Source: Methanocorpusculum sp.
GTDB taxonomy: Archaea; Halobacteriota; Methanomicrobia; Methanomicrobiales; Methanocorpusculaceae
DNA length: 14,264 bases
Assembly: GCA_029986975.1 (NCBI GenBank)
Contig: DALTWR010000003.1
Span: 1-14,264, forward strand
Direction: 5' to 3'
A model generated the notes under the pieces. It was not told the DNA's origin. It ran no database searches and saw only the letters and a program-made list of their open reading frames with translations. A program made the translations under genes and the position numbers. Of this stretch, positions 14,252 to 14,264 are shown one piece after another (position 1 is the first letter of the stretch; every line of letters begins with the position of its first letter).

Positions 14252-14264
14252 AATAATCTCTAGC
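12812..14264 (-). mobile_element. Insertion sequence of the IS4 superfamily (IS1634-like), partial
   Basis: The minimal extent is the transposase gene and the bases to the window end. The left boundary is somewhere in 12668-12811 and the right boundary is beyond 14264. Terminal inverted repeats and target-site duplication could not be identified. It sits in the non-coding zone after the trmI operon, so no gene in view is interrupted. Confidence 0.75.

Noticed and set aside
1..14264. CRISPR array, toxin-antitoxin pair or prophage genes
   Set aside because: No spaced direct repeats, small paired ORFs or phage structural genes were found on either strand.

Overview
The window looks like chromosomal DNA of a methanogenic euryarchaeon, most likely Methanomicrobiales and possibly Methanocorpusculum-like. 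The assignment is inferred from archaeal-only gene sets (a homomeric NAC protein, a GAN/RecJ-type DHH nuclease, a PUA protein coupled to NAC, a TrmI methyltransferase), TATA-type promoters, T-tract terminators and the local gene order. No taxonomic marker such as rRNA is present.

Left block (1-7066, all + strand): the 3' part of purM (purine synthesis), a 120-residue protein of unknown function, then mutS and mutL overlapping by ATGA, which form a bacterial-type mismatch-repair pair. A YhcG/DUF1016-type PDDEXK nuclease follows a few bases after mutL. The gaps are so short that the block may be transcribed together. The nuclease gene carries a perfect inverted repeat of two 13-bp arms around one base. 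It ends at a small symmetric hairpin that probably terminates transcription from both sides.

Middle block (7099-9425, all - strand): reading leftwards from 9425, a 67-residue two-helix membrane protein, an EamA/DMT transporter, a small cupin and a metallo-beta-lactamase-fold protein of the COG1237 group. Two promoter-like sites in this block share the core AGGTATAGGT. One lies at leaderless distance from the MBL gene.

Right block (9519-12406, + strand): a compact operon of a DHH/DHHA1 nuclease (RecJ/GAN type), a PUA-domain protein overlapping it by 68 nt, NAC (overlap ATGATG) and a TrmI-like tRNA m1A methyltransferase (overlap ATGA). It joins DNA maintenance with RNA modification and nascent-chain handling, and ends at a hairpin/T-rich terminator that contains the trmI stop codon.

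Far right (12407-14264): about 400 bp without a protein gene, then a complete IS1634-like (IS4 superfamily) DDE transposase on the - strand whose upstream IS end lies outside the window. The gap holds T tracts, GC-rich inverted repeats and an isolated perfect TATA box (TTTATATA). About 25 nt downstream of that box starts a roughly 86-nt stretch closed by a ten-pair stem and ended by eight Ts. This is the best candidate here for something undescribed: a small structured RNA whose interior carries a near copy of the 16S anti-Shine-Dalgarno sequence. It is inferred from sequence alone. No clear multi-gene novel system is visible.
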